NCBI RefSeq assembly: GCF_012584455.1
Contig: NZ_JABAEB010000002.1
Coordinates: forward strand, 62,001-126,000
DNA length: 64,000 nt
Origin: Shewanella oncorhynchi
Lineage (GTDB): Bacteria > Pseudomonadota > Gammaproteobacteria > Enterobacterales > Shewanellaceae
Direction: 5' to 3'
The notes under the pieces were generated by a model, which worked only from the letters and a program-made list of their open reading frames with translations, did not search any database and was not told where the DNA came from. The translations under genes and the position numbers were made by a program. Positions 18,467 to 28,477 of the stretch are shown piece by piece (the first letter of the stretch is position 1; every line of letters begins with the position of its first letter).

Positions 18467-19906
18467 CTAGAATTCCTTTGCTTCCTCAACAAACACCTGT
18501 AAACCAAGTCCATTCGACTCAACAATAAAGCCCTTTTCAACCCACAGTCCAATTGCCATCACCAGTTGCTCACCATAAAACACAAACCCCACCTTTTCGC
18601 GTACCCAAGGCGGAATGGCAAACTCTTGCCACAGTTTCTTTAATTCTCGCCCCTTACCCCGAGAATGCGGGTGGCAGCGAAATTGTCCCGCAAGTTGATA
18701 ACGCACACTAACGACTTCATCAGGCCAAGGTAAACGGACTCTGGGACCTTGCTTTGTCACTATCAGCCTAATCTGCTCACCATTCGCTAAGCCCGCAGGC
18801 GACACGACTAATTCGGTACTATCTCCCTGTAATAAAGAAATAAAGTCATGCTGTGGTAAGGTCCAACTCACAGGCTGAGTGTGACGTTTGTGAGTTTGAT
18901 ACTTGAATAAATAGACTTGATTAGCAAAGCGGCGGATTTCACACTCACCCACTCGAATATGCACTTTAGCATCGTCTTTCGCGTTAAGAAGCTGAGTGAT
19001 GATTTGCTTAAGCTGCACCTTTGAGGGCAAAGCAAAACCTTGAGATTCAATAAAGCCACGTAAGAGTAACGCTTGCCAGTCGACTGACTGCTCGGCAAAA
19101 CCATCGAGCTTGAATACACTTTGAGTATGGTAAGGCGCTTGGGTTAACCATAAAGGTAAACGTTCACTCACCTGTAAATCCAGCGTCGCCTGTTGTTCGG
19201 CGCACAATGCCGCACTGCGACGCGCAGTTGTCGCAATACTCGGCCAACGCGCTTTTAAGCGGGGAATGATTTCTAAGCGTAAAAAATTTCGATCGTACTT
19301 ATCGTCTTGATTACTTTCATCTTCGATATGCACTAAGCCCTGCTGTTTTGCGTAGGCTTCAATTTTCTCACGGCTGATATCCAATAACGGCCGCAGTTGT
19401 TTGCCTTGTGCGAATGCTTGTACTTGTCCCATGGCCGCCAATCCTTTTGGTCCTTGTCCACGTTTCAGCGCCAGTAAGATAGTCTCAAGCTGATCGTCTT
19501 CATGGTGAGCCGTCAGCAACACATCATTGGCACTTAAATGCCGCTCAATCGCCTGATAACGCACTTTTCGCGCTTCAGCTTCAAGGCTCAATCTTGGCCC
19601 ACGATTAACCGTGACTCGCTCAACCGTCACGGGTAGGTCGTAATACTGGCCCCGCTCAAGGCAATGCTGTGCCCAAGCCTCAGCGTTATCGCTTAGGCCA
19701 TGGTGTACATACACTAGCTGATAATTAAACTCCGGATGTTGCCGTGCAAACTGGCTTAAACCAAAGGCCAAGACTTCGGAATCAACCCCACCACTGTAAG
19801 CCAGTACTAACTTGCTGTCAGGCGCTAAGGATTGCGCAGCCAGAAAATCACAGATATGCGCGCTGAGATCGCCAGCAGTCAATGCTTCGTCAAACTTAGC
19901 CGACAT
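18467..19906 (-). CDS. tilS: tRNA(Ile)-lysidine synthetase TilS
   Basis: TilS converts cytidine 34 of the CAU-anticodon tRNA-Ile to lysidine, changing both its codon and amino-acid identity; it is essential. The 479-residue protein has the PP-loop ATP pyrophosphatase motif 'LAYSGGVDSEVL' (about residue 35), 'THHEDDQLET'-type sequence (here TAHHEDDQLETILL), and 'IEDESNQDDKYDRNFLR'. The C-terminal TilS domain includes 'HPHSRGKGRELKKLWQE'. The length fits gammaproteobacterial TilS (430-480). It lies 41 bp after dnaE on the same strand. Confidence 0.95.
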   Translation of the reverse strand: MSAKFDEALTAGDLSAHICDFLAAQSLAPDSKLVLAYSGGVDSEVLAFGLSQFARQHPEFNYQLVYVHHGLSDNAEAWAQHCLERGQYYDLPVTVERVTVNRGPRLSLEAEARKVRYQAIERHLSANDVLLTAHHEDDQLETILLALKRGQGPKGLAAMGQVQAFAQGKQLRPLLDISREKIEAYAKQQGLVHIEDESNQDDKYDRNFLRLEIIPRLKARWPSIATTARRSAALCAEQQATLDLQVSERLPLWLTQAPYHTQSVFKLDGFAEQSVDWQALLLRGFIESQGFALPSKVQLKQIITQLLNAKDDAKVHIRVGECEIRRFANQVYLFKYQTHKRHTQPVSWTLPQHDFISLLQGDSTELVVSPAGLANGEQIRLIVTKQGPRVRLPWPDEVVSVRYQLAGQFRCHPHSRGKGRELKKLWQEFAIPPWVREKVGFVFYGEQLVMAIGLWVEKGFIVESNGLGLQVFVEEAKEF

Positions 19907-19947
19907 AAGTTAACTTCATCTGTTTACACCTAAGACATTCACCAACA

Positions 19948-22900
19948 TTAGAATAAAATTCGCACCTTGTTTGGCCCGAGCAGCGATTCGAGCGAGAGCA
20001 TCAAGTCATCGGTCGGATTCACTCGCCAAGCATCGGCTAACCTAAACTGACCTTTGGCTTGAGCTTGAGTGTAATTGATCACCACAGGCACGGCGCCGTT
20101 ACGCCACGGGCTTAGGGCTTGCTCGAAAGTGTCTAACGCCGATGGCGTTAACTCGCTGCCATCCATATCAATTTCCAGCGCCTTGGCAAAGTGGCTGCGC
20201 GCCTCACTGATATCTATGATGTTACGCGCCGTCATGCGGTTACCGCCGGCAAAATCATCGTAACTCACCTCACCTTCACAAATGAGGATGCGGTCTTTCT
20301 CCAGCAGATGATTAAATTTTTCAAAGGCTTCGGTAAACAACATGATTTCGAGACGTGCACTCTTATCGTCGAGCGTCAACAGGCCCATTTTCGAGCCGCG
20401 CTTGGTCAGCATCACTCGCGTTGCCACCACTAACCCAGCAGCCTTAGCGGTTTTACCGCGTTCGGTAGGATGCACATCTTTCAAACGACCGGACGTGTAA
20501 TGCTTCAGCTCTTTTAAATATTGATTGATCGGATGACCGGTCAAATACAAGCCTAAGGTTTCGCGCTCGCCTTCGAGCCAAATTTTATCTGGCCATGGGG
20601 TACATTCGACAAACTGCTGCTTACTGTCTTCGGGTTCACTGTTGAGCAAACCAAACATATCGTGTTGGCCAATCGCCTCTGCTTTTGCATGTTGATCAGC
20701 AGCGCGAATCGCTTCGGGCAAGGTTGCCATCATAGACGCACGATGCGGCCCAAGAGTATCGAGTGCACCCGCGCAGATCAGCTTTTCAATCACGCGCTTG
20801 TTGAGTTTTTTCAAATCGATGCGGGCACAGAAATCGAATAAATCCACGAAGGGGCCATCTTTACGCGCCTCTAAAATTGATTCAACTGGACCTTCCCCCA
20901 CACCTTTAATGGCACCAATGCCATAAACAATGCGCAAATCATCATCAACGGTGAATTTGAACAAGCCTTTGTTCACATCCGGAGGAATGAGCGGTAGCCC
21001 CATACGCTCGCATTCATCGACCAAAGTCACAATTTTATCTGTGTTGTCCATATCAGCCGACATTACCGCCGCCATAAACTGCGAAGGATAATGGGTTTTC
21101 AGCCATAAGGTCTGATAAGACACAAGCGCATAGGCGGCGGAGTGGGATTTGTTAAAACCGTAGCCGGCGAACTTTTCCACTAAGTCGAAGATCTTCATCG
21201 ACAAGTCGCCGTCGACGCCGTTATTGATTGCGCCCTCTTTAAAGATACTGCGCTGCTTGGCCATCTCTTCGGGCTTTTTCTTACCCATAGCACGGCGCAA
21301 CATGTCGGCGCCGCCAAGGGTGTAACCCGACAACACCTGTGCAATCTGCATCACTTGCTCTTGATACAGAATAATGCCGTAGGTCGGCGATAGCAGTTCT
21401 TTTAGGGATTCATGCTGGTACTGAGAATCGGGGTACGAGACTTCCTCGCGCCCATGCTTACGCTCGATGAAGTTATCTACCATGCCCGATTGCAAAGGCC
21501 CAGGGCGGAACAATGCCACCAGTGCGATCATGTCTTCGAAACAGTCGGGTTGCAGACGTTTAATCAAATCCTTCATACCGCGGGATTCCAACTGGAATAC
21601 CGCTGTGGTTTCATATTTTTGCAACAAGCGGAAAGATGCAGCATCCGTTAACGGAATCGCTTCGATACGCACAGGTGGGCGACCGTTTTTGACCTCGACC
21701 TTGTTCACCATCTCCAGTGCCCAGTCGATGATTGTCAAAGTACGTAAACCCAAAAAGTCGAATTTAACTAAACCTGCGGTTTCGACGTCGTTTTTATCGA
21801 ATTGTGTTACTGGGTTTTTACCTTCAGCGTCGCAATAGAGCGGCGCAAAATCGGTAATTTTAGTTGGTGCAATCACCACACCACCCGCGTGTTTACCCGC
21901 GTTACGCGTCACACCTTCGAGCTTGCGACACATGTCGATCAGATCTTTTACGTCTTCATCGGCATCATAGGATTCTTGCAGGGCTGGCTCGACCTCAAAA
22001 GCCTTCGCCAGCGTCATGCCTGGTTCTGGTGGAATGAGTTTAGAAATTCGGTCAACGAAGCCATAGGGATGACCCAGCACGCGACCCACGTCGCGAATAA
22101 CCGCTTTTGCCGCCATAGTTCCGAAGGTGATGATTTGCGATACCGCTTCGCGGCCGTACAATTCGGCCACATGGTCGATCACTTCATCACGTCTATCCAT
22201 GCAAAAGTCGACGTCAAAGTCGGGCATAGAAACCCGCTCTGGGTTGAGGAATCGCTCGAACAGTAAGTCAAATTCTAATGGGTCTAAGTCGGTAATCTTA
22301 AGCGCATAGGCCACGAGTGAACCCGCGCCCGAGCCCCGACCAGGCCCTACTGGAATACCGTTATCTTTACCCCATTGGATGAACTCCATTACGATCAAGA
22401 AGTAACCTGGGAACCCCATCTGGTTGATCACTTTAAGTTCAATGTCGAGGCGCTCATCGTATTCGCCGCGTTTCTCGGCGCGCACCTCAGGATCAGGGAA
22501 CAAAAACTCGAGCCGCTCTTCAAGGCCCTTCTTCGAACAATCAACCAGAAAGTCTTCGATGGACATATCGCCCGTCGGGAAGTTGGGCAGGAAATATTCG
22601 TACAAACGGATCGTTACATTACAGCGTTTAGCGATTTCGACACTGTTCAACAACGCCGCAGGAATGTCGGCGAATAGTTCACACATTTCCTCTTCGCTAC
22701 GCAAATACTGCTGTTCACTGTATTTTTTAGGTCGACGAGGATCGGCAAGGGTAAAGCCATCGTGAATTGCCACCCGAATTTCATGGGCATCAAAATCTTC
22801 GGGTTTAAGAAACACCACCTGATTAGTGGCCACAACAGGGATGCCCTTCTCCTGCGCTAAGGCCACAGCCATATGCAGATAACGCTCTTCATCGGGGCGA

Positions 22901-23421
22901 CCTGTGCGGATAAGTTCGAGGAAATAACGGTCAGTGAAATGGGTCTGATAAAAGTCGCATAAAGATTCGACTTGTGTGCCATTGCCCTTGAGCAGTGCCT
23001 TACCCAGATCGCCTTCTTTGGCGCCCGATAACAGCAAAATGCCTTCGTTATAAGTGAGTAACCACTCTTGGTCTATCACTACACGGCCGGCCACTTGGCC
23101 ACGCAAATAGGCTTGACTGATGATTTGGGTCAGATTCTGATAACCGACATTGTTCATCGCAATGATGGTTAAGGCGCACAATTCACCTTCAAATCCAGGC
23201 ACTTGCATCCAAAAATCGGCACCAATAATCGGCTTGATCCCCGCACCATGGCAACCACTGTAAAACTTCACCAAACCACAAAAGTTATTTTGGTCAGTCA
23301 AGGCGACCGCGGCCATTCCCTGCGCTTCCACCTGCGCCAAAATAGGCTTGACCTTGGCCACGCCATCGGTCATAGAGAAGTCACTGTGGACACGAAGATG
23401 CACAAAACGAGGATCGGACAT
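19948..23421 (-). CDS. dnaE: DNA polymerase III alpha subunit
   Basis: This is the catalytic subunit of the replicative polymerase. The N-terminal PHP domain begins '[12 protein letters not shown]'. The catalytic aspartates sit in '[16 protein letters not shown]' (about residue 400) with the third Asp downstream. Helix-hairpin-helix and OB domains follow ('[16 protein letters not shown]', about 1000). I start at the ATG at 23421 (MSDPRFVHL), which matches E. coli; the frame extends 11 codons further without family support. Length is 1157 residues against 1160 in E. coli. No accA lies between it and tilS, unlike E. coli. Confidence 0.97.
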   Translation of the reverse strand: MSDPRFVHLRVHSDFSMTDGVAKVKPILAQVEAQGMAAVALTDQNNFCGLVKFYSGCHGAGIKPIIGADFWMQVPGFEGELCALTIIAMNNVGYQNLTQIISQAYLRGQVAGRVVIDQEWLLTYNEGILLLSGAKEGDLGKALLKGNGTQVESLCDFYQTHFTDRYFLELIRTGRPDEERYLHMAVALAQEKGIPVVATNQVVFLKPEDFDAHEIRVAIHDGFTLADPRRPKKYSEQQYLRSEEEMCELFADIPAALLNSVEIAKRCNVTIRLYEYFLPNFPTGDMSIEDFLVDCSKKGLEERLEFLFPDPEVRAEKRGEYDERLDIELKVINQMGFPGYFLIVMEFIQWGKDNGIPVGPGRGSGAGSLVAYALKITDLDPLEFDLLFERFLNPERVSMPDFDVDFCMDRRDEVIDHVAELYGREAVSQIITFGTMAAKAVIRDVGRVLGHPYGFVDRISKLIPPEPGMTLAKAFEVEPALQESYDADEDVKDLIDMCRKLEGVTRNAGKHAGGVVIAPTKITDFAPLYCDAEGKNPVTQFDKNDVETAGLVKFDFLGLRTLTIIDWALEMVNKVEVKNGRPPVRIEAIPLTDAASFRLLQKYETTAVFQLESRGMKDLIKRLQPDCFEDMIALVALFRPGPLQSGMVDNFIERKHGREEVSYPDSQYQHESLKELLSPTYGIILYQEQVMQIAQVLSGYTLGGADMLRRAMGKKKPEEMAKQRSIFKEGAINNGVDGDLSMKIFDLVEKFAGYGFNKSHSAAYALVSYQTLWLKTHYPSQFMAAVMSADMDNTDKIVTLVDECERMGLPLIPPDVNKGLFKFTVDDDLRIVYGIGAIKGVGEGPVESILEARKDGPFVDLFDFCARIDLKKLNKRVIEKLICAGALDTLGPHRASMMATLPEAIRAADQHAKAEAIGQHDMFGLLNSEPEDSKQQFVECTPWPDKIWLEGERETLGLYLTGHPINQYLKELKHYTSGRLKDVHPTERGKTAKAAGLVVATRVMLTKRGSKMGLLTLDDKSARLEIMLFTEAFEKFNHLLEKDRILICEGEVSYDDFAGGNRMTARNIIDISEARSHFAKALEIDMDGSELTPSALDTFEQALSPWRNGAVPVVINYTQAQAKGQFRLADAWRVNPTDDLMLSLESLLGPNKVRILF

Positions 23422-23473
23422 AATTAGGATTATCTTTGAATAGCAGGTTAACAATAACTAGAAAGCAGACTAA

Positions 23474-23504
23474 CAAAGTCACGCAGCCAGAGCCAGTGAC
23501 TTTG
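23474..23504. repeat. Hairpin between rnhB and dnaE
   Basis: CAAAGTCAC (23474-23482) pairs with GTGACTTTG (23496-23504), a 9-bp stem with a 13-base loop. It lies in the minus-strand leader of dnaE. With no T-run it is unlikely to be a simple terminator. It may tune read-through from lpxB-rnhB into dnaE. Confidence 0.45.
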
Positions 23505-23523
23505 CTGGATAACGGGAACTTAT

Positions 23524-23561
23524 ACCCAAACAACCTGAAACTCGTATCTTCAGGTGGCTTG
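23524..23561. repeat. Imperfect intergenic palindrome resembling a dispersed Shewanella/Vibrio repeat
   Basis: ACCTGAA (23533-23539) pairs with TTCAGGT (23549-23555), flanked by CCCAAA... and ...CTTGGG outer arms that also nearly match. The layout (a CCCAA-type arm, a CCTGAA core, a TTCAGG core, a CTTGGG arm) resembles short palindromes I recall as scattered between genes in Shewanella and Vibrio. Only one copy is in this window, so the repeat status is inferred. Confidence 0.4.
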
Positions 23562-23571
23562 GGAGCACAAC

Positions 23572-24204
23572 TTACAGTCCCAGTAATGCCTTGACGGGTT
23601 TAAAACTTTTACGATATTGGTCAAATACCCCATGTTCGGCGATGGCCTCAAAATGCGCCTTAGTCGGATAGCCCTTATGCTTAGCAAAACCGTATTGCGG
23701 ATAAGCAGCATCGAGCACATCCATCTCACGATCCCGCGTCACTTTGGCGATAATCGATGCGGCACTAATACTGGCAATTAAACCATCACCTTTAATGATG
23801 CTGTGACTGGTAAGCGAGACGCCATTATGGGCAACAAATGCCGGACTGCGATTGCCATCGACTAACACCAACGCAGGTGCAATCTTAAGCCCTGCAACCG
23901 CGCGCTGCATTGCCAACATAGTGGCATGCAAGATATTAAGCGTATCGATTTCAGCAGGACTTGCGCGGCCCACGTGATAACACAGGGCTTTTTCACAAAT
24001 CTCATCAAACAAAGCTTCGCGGCGCTTCTCACTGAGTTTCTTGGAATCATTCAGACCACTGATGGGCTTGTTTGGATCTAAAATCACAGCCGCAGTCACT
24101 ACATCACCGACTAATGGCCCACGGCCGACTTCATCCACACCAGCAATTAATCCCGTCGAAAAGGCCAGCAAATCGGCGTCGGTTAAACTTTTAAAAGTTG
24201 CCAC
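23572..24204 (-). CDS. rnhB: Ribonuclease HII
   Basis: RNase HII cleaves 5' of ribonucleotides in DNA and in RNA/DNA hybrids. The 210-residue protein has the catalytic '[15 protein letters not shown]' (DEXGRG, about residue 22) and 'LVDGN' segments. It also has '[14 protein letters not shown]' and ends with a family-typical 'HKGYPTKAH' block. The start is GTG, overlapping the lpxB stop as TAGTG, so translation is coupled to lpxB. The order lpxB-rnhB-dnaE is the usual enterobacterial one. Confidence 0.96.
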   Translation of the reverse strand: MATFKSLTDADLLAFSTGLIAGVDEVGRGPLVGDVVTAAVILDPNKPISGLNDSKKLSEKRREALFDEICEKALCYHVGRASPAEIDTLNILHATMLAMQRAVAGLKIAPALVLVDGNRSPAFVAHNGVSLTSHSIIKGDGLIASISAASIIAKVTRDREMDVLDAAYPQYGFAKHKGYPTKAHFEAIAEHGVFDQYRKSFKPVKALLGL

Positions 24205-25382
24205 TAGTTAGCCTCCAGTGATTTAGCATGACTTGGTTTAGGCTCAACCAGTGCCATTACCGCTTCAGCGGCTTTTAAGCTCGCATCACGGCGTAACACT
24301 TGGTGCAGGGCATCAAACTCAGCTTTGAGCGGCGTAAAATCTCGATTTAACTCGACTGTGACCGCCGCAGCTATTTTCTCTGGCGTGCAATCTTCTTGAA
24401 TGAGCTCAGGGACGAGATCTTTTCCAGCCAGTAGATTCGGTAACGAGAAACGCTCGACCTGCATCATGCGCTTAGCAATCCAATAGGTCATAGGGCTAAC
24501 ACGATAAGCCACCACCATTGGACGCTTAACCAACATGGCTTCTAACGTCGCGGTGCCTGATGCTAATAAAATGCCATCGGCAGCCGCCATGACTTCGCGC
24601 GACTGACCTTCGACCATATGAATTTCGAGATCCGGTGCAAAATCCTTCAGCGCTTGCTCAAATTGCTCACGGCGTTTTTGATTGACCAGCGGCGTCACAA
24701 AACGTATATCAGGGAAGTTCTGTTTAATCAGTAAAGCCGCCTTCACGAAAGGCTCGGCCAATTGCTTTAACTCGCCACCACGAGATCCCGGTAGAATCGC
24801 TAAATATTCTGCATCGGCATCGAGTTCAAGTAACTGGCGCGCCGCCGCTTTATCGCTTCGCAACGGAATATCATCCGCTAAGGTATGACCTACAAAGGTA
24901 CAAGGTACTTGATGCTTGTCATAAAAAGCTTTCTCAAATGGCAATAGCGACAACACCATATGGGTCGCCTTCGCGATTTTGAATATACGTTTTGGGCGCC
25001 ATGCCCACACGGATGGGCTCACATAATGGACGGTTTTAATACCGCGCGCTTTGAGTTTAAGCTCGAGGCCTATATTAAAATCCGGTGCATCTATGCCAAT
25101 AAAACAATCGGGCTTAAGCGCGGTGATCTCTCTAATCAAGGATGACCGCACTTTTAATAAGCGAGGTAGACGGGATAACACTTCAACGATTCCCATCACT
25201 GCGAGTTCTTCCATCGCAAATAGGGATTTGAAGCCTAGGGCTTCCATGCGGGGTCCACCGATACCGACAAAGCGCGCATCGGGATGGGTCTTTTGCAGCG
25301 CAGCCATTAAACCTGCACCTAAAATATCGCCCGAGAGTTCTCCGGCAACCATGGCAAACACTAATGGAGTTTTATTGCTCAT
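24204..25382 (-). CDS. lpxB: Lipid-A-disaccharide synthase
   Basis: LpxB joins UDP-2,3-diacylglucosamine to lipid X, forming the lipid A disaccharide at the inner membrane. The protein (392 residues) has the family start '[14 protein letters not shown]', then 'GIGGPRM', '[12 protein letters not shown]', 'LPGSRGGEL' and '[12 protein letters not shown]'. I begin at the ATG at 25382 (MSNKTPLV), close to the E. coli N terminus; an ATG six codons upstream lacks a ribosome-binding site. Unlike E. coli, where lpxA and lpxB almost touch, 241 bp and a terminator separate them here, so lpxB probably has its own promoter. Confidence 0.96.
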   Translation of the reverse strand: MSNKTPLVFAMVAGELSGDILGAGLMAALQKTHPDARFVGIGGPRMEALGFKSLFAMEELAVMGIVEVLSRLPRLLKVRSSLIREITALKPDCFIGIDAPDFNIGLELKLKARGIKTVHYVSPSVWAWRPKRIFKIAKATHMVLSLLPFEKAFYDKHQVPCTFVGHTLADDIPLRSDKAAARQLLELDADAEYLAILPGSRGGELKQLAEPFVKAALLIKQNFPDIRFVTPLVNQKRREQFEQALKDFAPDLEIHMVEGQSREVMAAADGILLASGTATLEAMLVKRPMVVAYRVSPMTYWIAKRMMQVERFSLPNLLAGKDLVPELIQEDCTPEKIAAAVTVELNRDFTPLKAEFDALHQVLRRDASLKAAEAVMALVEPKPSHAKSLEAN

Positions 25383-25578
25383 AAACCAATCACGTCTCAT
25401 GAATTAATGGCATTGGATGAAGAGGTAAACCGCACCTAAAATGCATCGTTCCAAGCCTACACTTATGTTAAGTTAATGATTCAATTAATGACTAAGCTCA
25501 TTTATGGTCGAATGCATTGATGAATAAACGCATTTTTAACGGCTACGTCTACCACAAAAAAGGCTTAAACCAATAATA

Positions 25579-25604
25579 CAAAAGGGCATATAAATGCCCT
25601 TTTG
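25579..25604. terminator. Intrinsic terminator between lpxA and lpxB
   Basis: CAAAAGGGCAT (25579-25589) pairs with ATGCCCTTTTG (25594-25604) around a 4-base loop, giving an 11-bp stem. Its T-rich arm on the minus strand makes it a likely end for the long rpsB-to-lpxA transcript unit. Confidence 0.85.
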
Positions 25605-25623
25605 TTGTCATGTGGTCATCAAG

Positions 25624-26394
25624 TTAGCGAATAATGCCGCGACTCGATGACTTTACAAACTCAAGCAGTAATTTGACTTGCTCATCGTTCTGCGCATCTT
25701 CAGCTAATGCTTCAATCGCTTCTTCTACCGTTAAACTGCTACGGTATAAGGTTTTATAAGCACGACGCACGGCTAACTGGCTTTCTTTAGAAAAACCGCG
25801 ACGCTTCATACCCTCGCTATTTAAGCCGCGAGGCACTGTCGGTTGACCCGCTGCCATCACAAAGGGAGGCACATCCTGCAGTACTAAAGAACAACCAGCA
25901 GTAAATGCATGGGCACCAATATGCACAAACTGATGCACACCTGTCATACCGCCTAAAATCGCCCAGTCACCGACGTGCACGTGACCTGCAATAGATGCGT
26001 TATTCGCCATGATGACATTGTCGCCGACCACACAGTCATGGGCGATATGCACATAGTTCATAAACAGGTTATTCGACCCAATACGGGTTTCACTGTTATC
26101 TTGAACTGTACCACGGTGAATGGTCACATTTTCACGGATCACATTATTGTCACCAATGATCAGTCGTGTCGGCTCGCCAGCGTACTTTTTGTCTTGGCAT
26201 TCTTCACCAACGGAGGCGAATTGAAAAATACGATTCCCTTTGCCGATAATCGTTGGGCCTTTGACCACCACATGGGAACTCAACCAACAATCATCACCAA
26301 TTTCGACGCCCGCACCGATATAGGTCCAAGGGCCAATAGTGACGTTATTGCCAATTTTTGCATCGGGATGCACAAACGCTAATGTATCTATCAC
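25624..26394 (-). CDS. lpxA: UDP-N-acetylglucosamine acyltransferase
   Basis: LpxA adds the 3-hydroxyacyl chain to UDP-GlcNAc, the first step of lipid A synthesis. The 256-residue protein begins '[17 protein letters not shown]' and continues as left-handed beta-helix hexapeptide repeats. The catalytic His is in the '[16 protein letters not shown]' region, and the chain-length ruler region follows '[17 protein letters not shown]'. The C-terminal helical domain includes '[12 protein letters not shown]'. The start overlaps the fabZ stop by 4 bp (ATGA type), so the two are coupled. Length is near the E. coli 262. Confidence 0.97.
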   Translation of the reverse strand: MIDTLAFVHPDAKIGNNVTIGPWTYIGAGVEIGDDCWLSSHVVVKGPTIIGKGNRIFQFASVGEECQDKKYAGEPTRLIIGDNNVIRENVTIHRGTVQDNSETRIGSNNLFMNYVHIAHDCVVGDNVIMANNASIAGHVHVGDWAILGGMTGVHQFVHIGAHAFTAGCSLVLQDVPPFVMAAGQPTVPRGLNSEGMKRRGFSKESQLAVRRAYKTLYRSSLTVEEAIEALAEDAQNDEQVKLLLEFVKSSSRGIIR

Positions 26395-26855
26395 TGACTA
26401 ATCTCTCTGCGGGCACACATGATTTCAGCGGAACAAACCACTTCACCATCCACTTTGGCCTCACCGTAGAAAACGCCAATCCCGCGGCGCTCTTTAATCA
26501 TTTTGACATCAAAATGAATTTGATCTCCTGGCTCAACCACACGTCTAAAACGCGCATTATCGATACCAGCAAAGTAATACAACACACCTGGTGGTGGTAC
26601 ATCACTACTCATCGTTTTAAAGGCTAACAGGCCAGTTGCCTGTGCCATCGCTTCTAAAATAAGCACACCTGGCATCACAGGTTGTATCGGGAAATGTCCC
26701 TGAAAAAATGGCTCATTTATTGAAACGTTTTTGATCGCCTGCAGACTAACACCAGGAGTGTAATCAAGCACACGATCGATCAATAGGAATGGATATCTAT
26801 GGGGTAGATATTTAAGTATTTCTTTAATATCCATAGTGTTCATTTGATTAGACAC
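26391..26855 (-). CDS. fabZ: (3R)-hydroxyacyl-ACP dehydratase FabZ
   Basis: FabZ dehydrates 3-hydroxyacyl-ACP in fatty-acid elongation and competes with LpxA and LpxD for the same substrate. The 154-residue protein has the hot-dog fold core: '[16 protein letters not shown]', the active-site His in '[23 protein letters not shown]' (catalytic Glu near its end), and '[10 protein letters not shown]'. The start is a GTG at 26855 with GAGGA about 9 bases upstream; internal ATGs lie 4 and 7 codons later. It is flanked by lpxD and lpxA, coupling membrane lipid and lipid A supply. Confidence 0.97.
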   Translation of the reverse strand: MSNQMNTMDIKEILKYLPHRYPFLLIDRVLDYTPGVSLQAIKNVSINEPFFQGHFPIQPVMPGVLILEAMAQATGLLAFKTMSSDVPPPGVLYYFAGIDNARFRRVVEPGDQIHFDVKMIKERRGIGVFYGEAKVDGEVVCSAEIMCARREISQ

Positions 26856-26886
26856 GAACCGAGTTCCTCAAATTGCCTTGGGGCAA

Positions 26887-27912
26887 TTAATCTGGTGTTT
26901 TTAAATTTTTTTCCAACGTTTTAACACGCTGGAACAGTTCATCTAACTGACGGAAACGAACTGTATTTTTACGCCAAAGTTTATTGTCCATTGCCACGGT
27001 GGCAGAAGAGTATAAACCGGGCTCACGCATATTAGTGGTGATATTGGTAGCACCAGACACATGCACACCATCGGCAATGCTCAAATGACCTGCGATGGCA
27101 CAACTACCGCCAATAATACAATATTTACCAATAGTGACACTGCCTGCGACAGTAGTGCTGCCTGCAATAGCAGTATTTTCGCCGATAATATCGTTATGGG
27201 CAATTTGCACTTGGTTATCAATAATCACACCGTCGTGGATCTCTGTATGGCCTAATGCCCCACGATCTACCGTTGAATTAGCACCAATCTCAACCCGATC
27301 ACCAATACGCACGCCACCTGTCTGCGGAATTTTAATCCACTGACCACGTTCGTTAGCATAACCAAAACCATCTGAGCCTAATACGGCACCCGAATGGATA
27401 ATACAATCCTGTCCTAAATGCACATCGTGATAGACGGTGACATTAGCCCACAAACGTGTTTTTGAGCCAATAACCACATCTTGTCCCAGCACAACACCGG
27501 CACCAATCTGCACATTTTCACCTAAAATGACGTTCGCACCAATCACAGCATTCGCGCCAATAGCGACACCTTCCCCTAAATGGGCTGAAGGATCAATTTG
27601 TGCCGAAGGATGGATACCCACCGCCGCTTTGGGTGTAGTGTCCAAATACTGAGCAACACGAGCAAAACCGACATATGGATCTTTTACAATTAACGCAGTA
27701 CCTTGATAATCCTGCGCATCTTTAGCTGACAATAACACCGCACTCGCTTGAGTTGCCTCAAGCTGAGAGCGGTATTTACTGTTGGCTAAAAAAGAGATCT
27801 GACCCGCCTTGGCATTTTCTAAGGTCGCCACACTATTAATAATTAGCGTTTCGTCGCCTTGGATATCACCGTCTAATAACAGGCATAGCTCTTTTAAAGT
27901 CACACTATTCAT
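26887..27912 (-). CDS. lpxD: UDP-3-O-(3-hydroxyacyl)glucosamine N-acyltransferase
   Basis: LpxD adds the second, N-linked hydroxyacyl chain in lipid A synthesis. The 341-residue protein has an N-terminal uridine-binding domain (1-100) with 'ISFLANSKYRSQLE'. Over twenty hexapeptide repeats follow (about 105-300), including 'GSDGFGYANERGQW' and the catalytic His in 'QVQIAHNDIIGENTAI'. A C-terminal helix closes it. It lies 4 bp after skp and 31 bp before fabZ. A small hairpin (26871-26888) bridges the gap to fabZ without a T-run. Confidence 0.97.
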   Translation of the reverse strand: MNSVTLKELCLLLDGDIQGDETLIINSVATLENAKAGQISFLANSKYRSQLEATQASAVLLSAKDAQDYQGTALIVKDPYVGFARVAQYLDTTPKAAVGIHPSAQIDPSAHLGEGVAIGANAVIGANVILGENVQIGAGVVLGQDVVIGSKTRLWANVTVYHDVHLGQDCIIHSGAVLGSDGFGYANERGQWIKIPQTGGVRIGDRVEIGANSTVDRGALGHTEIHDGVIIDNQVQIAHNDIIGENTAIAGSTTVAGSVTIGKYCIIGGSCAIAGHLSIADGVHVSGATNITTNMREPGLYSSATVAMDNKLWRKNTVRFRQLDELFQRVKTLEKNLKTPD

Positions 27913-27915
27913 CTA

Positions 27916-28422
27916 TTACTTGCCTTTGCTTAAGGCTTCAACCACTTTGCCACTGATGTCAGCGTTAGGCTTAACATAAATGACAGCACCACGTTGTAAT
28001 ACCAAATCATATTGGTCTTTTTCAGCGATAGTGTTGATGGCTTTTTGCACTTTAACTAACAGTTTATTTTGCTCTTCACCTTGGCGACGACGTAGGTCTT
28101 CATCCAATGCTTTGCCTTTTAACTGATATTCAGATTTTAGCGATTCCATTTTACGAACCAGCTCAGTTTTTTGTGCATCGTTCATTAATGCACCATCACG
28201 TTGCTGCTTCTCCATCAGAGAACGCATTTCTTCTTGCATTTTTTGGACATCAGCTACGCGATCACCAAACTCTTTCTTCAGAGATTGGGAGATCTGTTCA
28301 CGTTGTGGGAGCTGTTCAAACACAGCGCCCATATCCACTACGGCAATTTTCTCAGCATGTGCCACTAACGGCGCGCCTAACAAAACTAACGTCATCAGCG
28401 CGCAATTTACCATCTTGTTCAA
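27916..28422 (-). CDS. skp: Periplasmic chaperone Skp (OmpH)
   Basis: Skp is a trimeric periplasmic holdase that carries unfolded outer-membrane proteins to the Bam complex. The 168-residue precursor has a signal peptide (about residues 1-23, cleavage near 'VAHAEK'), then 'IAVVDMGAVFEQ'. A long charged coiled-coil (about 40-130) rich in Lys, Glu and Gln forms the tentacles. It sits directly downstream of bamA, its functional partner, in the same order as in E. coli. Confidence 0.95.
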   Translation of the reverse strand: MNKMVNCALMTLVLLGAPLVAHAEKIAVVDMGAVFEQLPQREQISQSLKKEFGDRVADVQKMQEEMRSLMEKQQRDGALMNDAQKTELVRKMESLKSEYQLKGKALDEDLRRRQGEEQNKLLVKVQKAINTIAEKDQYDLVLQRGAVIYVKPNADISGKVVEALSKGK

Positions 28423-28477
28423 AATAAACTCCTTGTTACCTTGTTATTGTCAGCAAAACTTGCCGAGTGTATGCCTT

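Noticed and set aside
21802..22266. 154-codon plus-strand frame inside dnaE
   Set aside because: It is antisense to a highly conserved polymerase domain; such shadows are common in long GC-balanced genes.
26871..26888. AATTGCC / GGCAATT hairpin between fabZ and lpxD as a terminator
   Set aside because: The stem is AT-rich, overlaps the lpxD stop and lacks a T-run; fabZ is expected to be co-transcribed.
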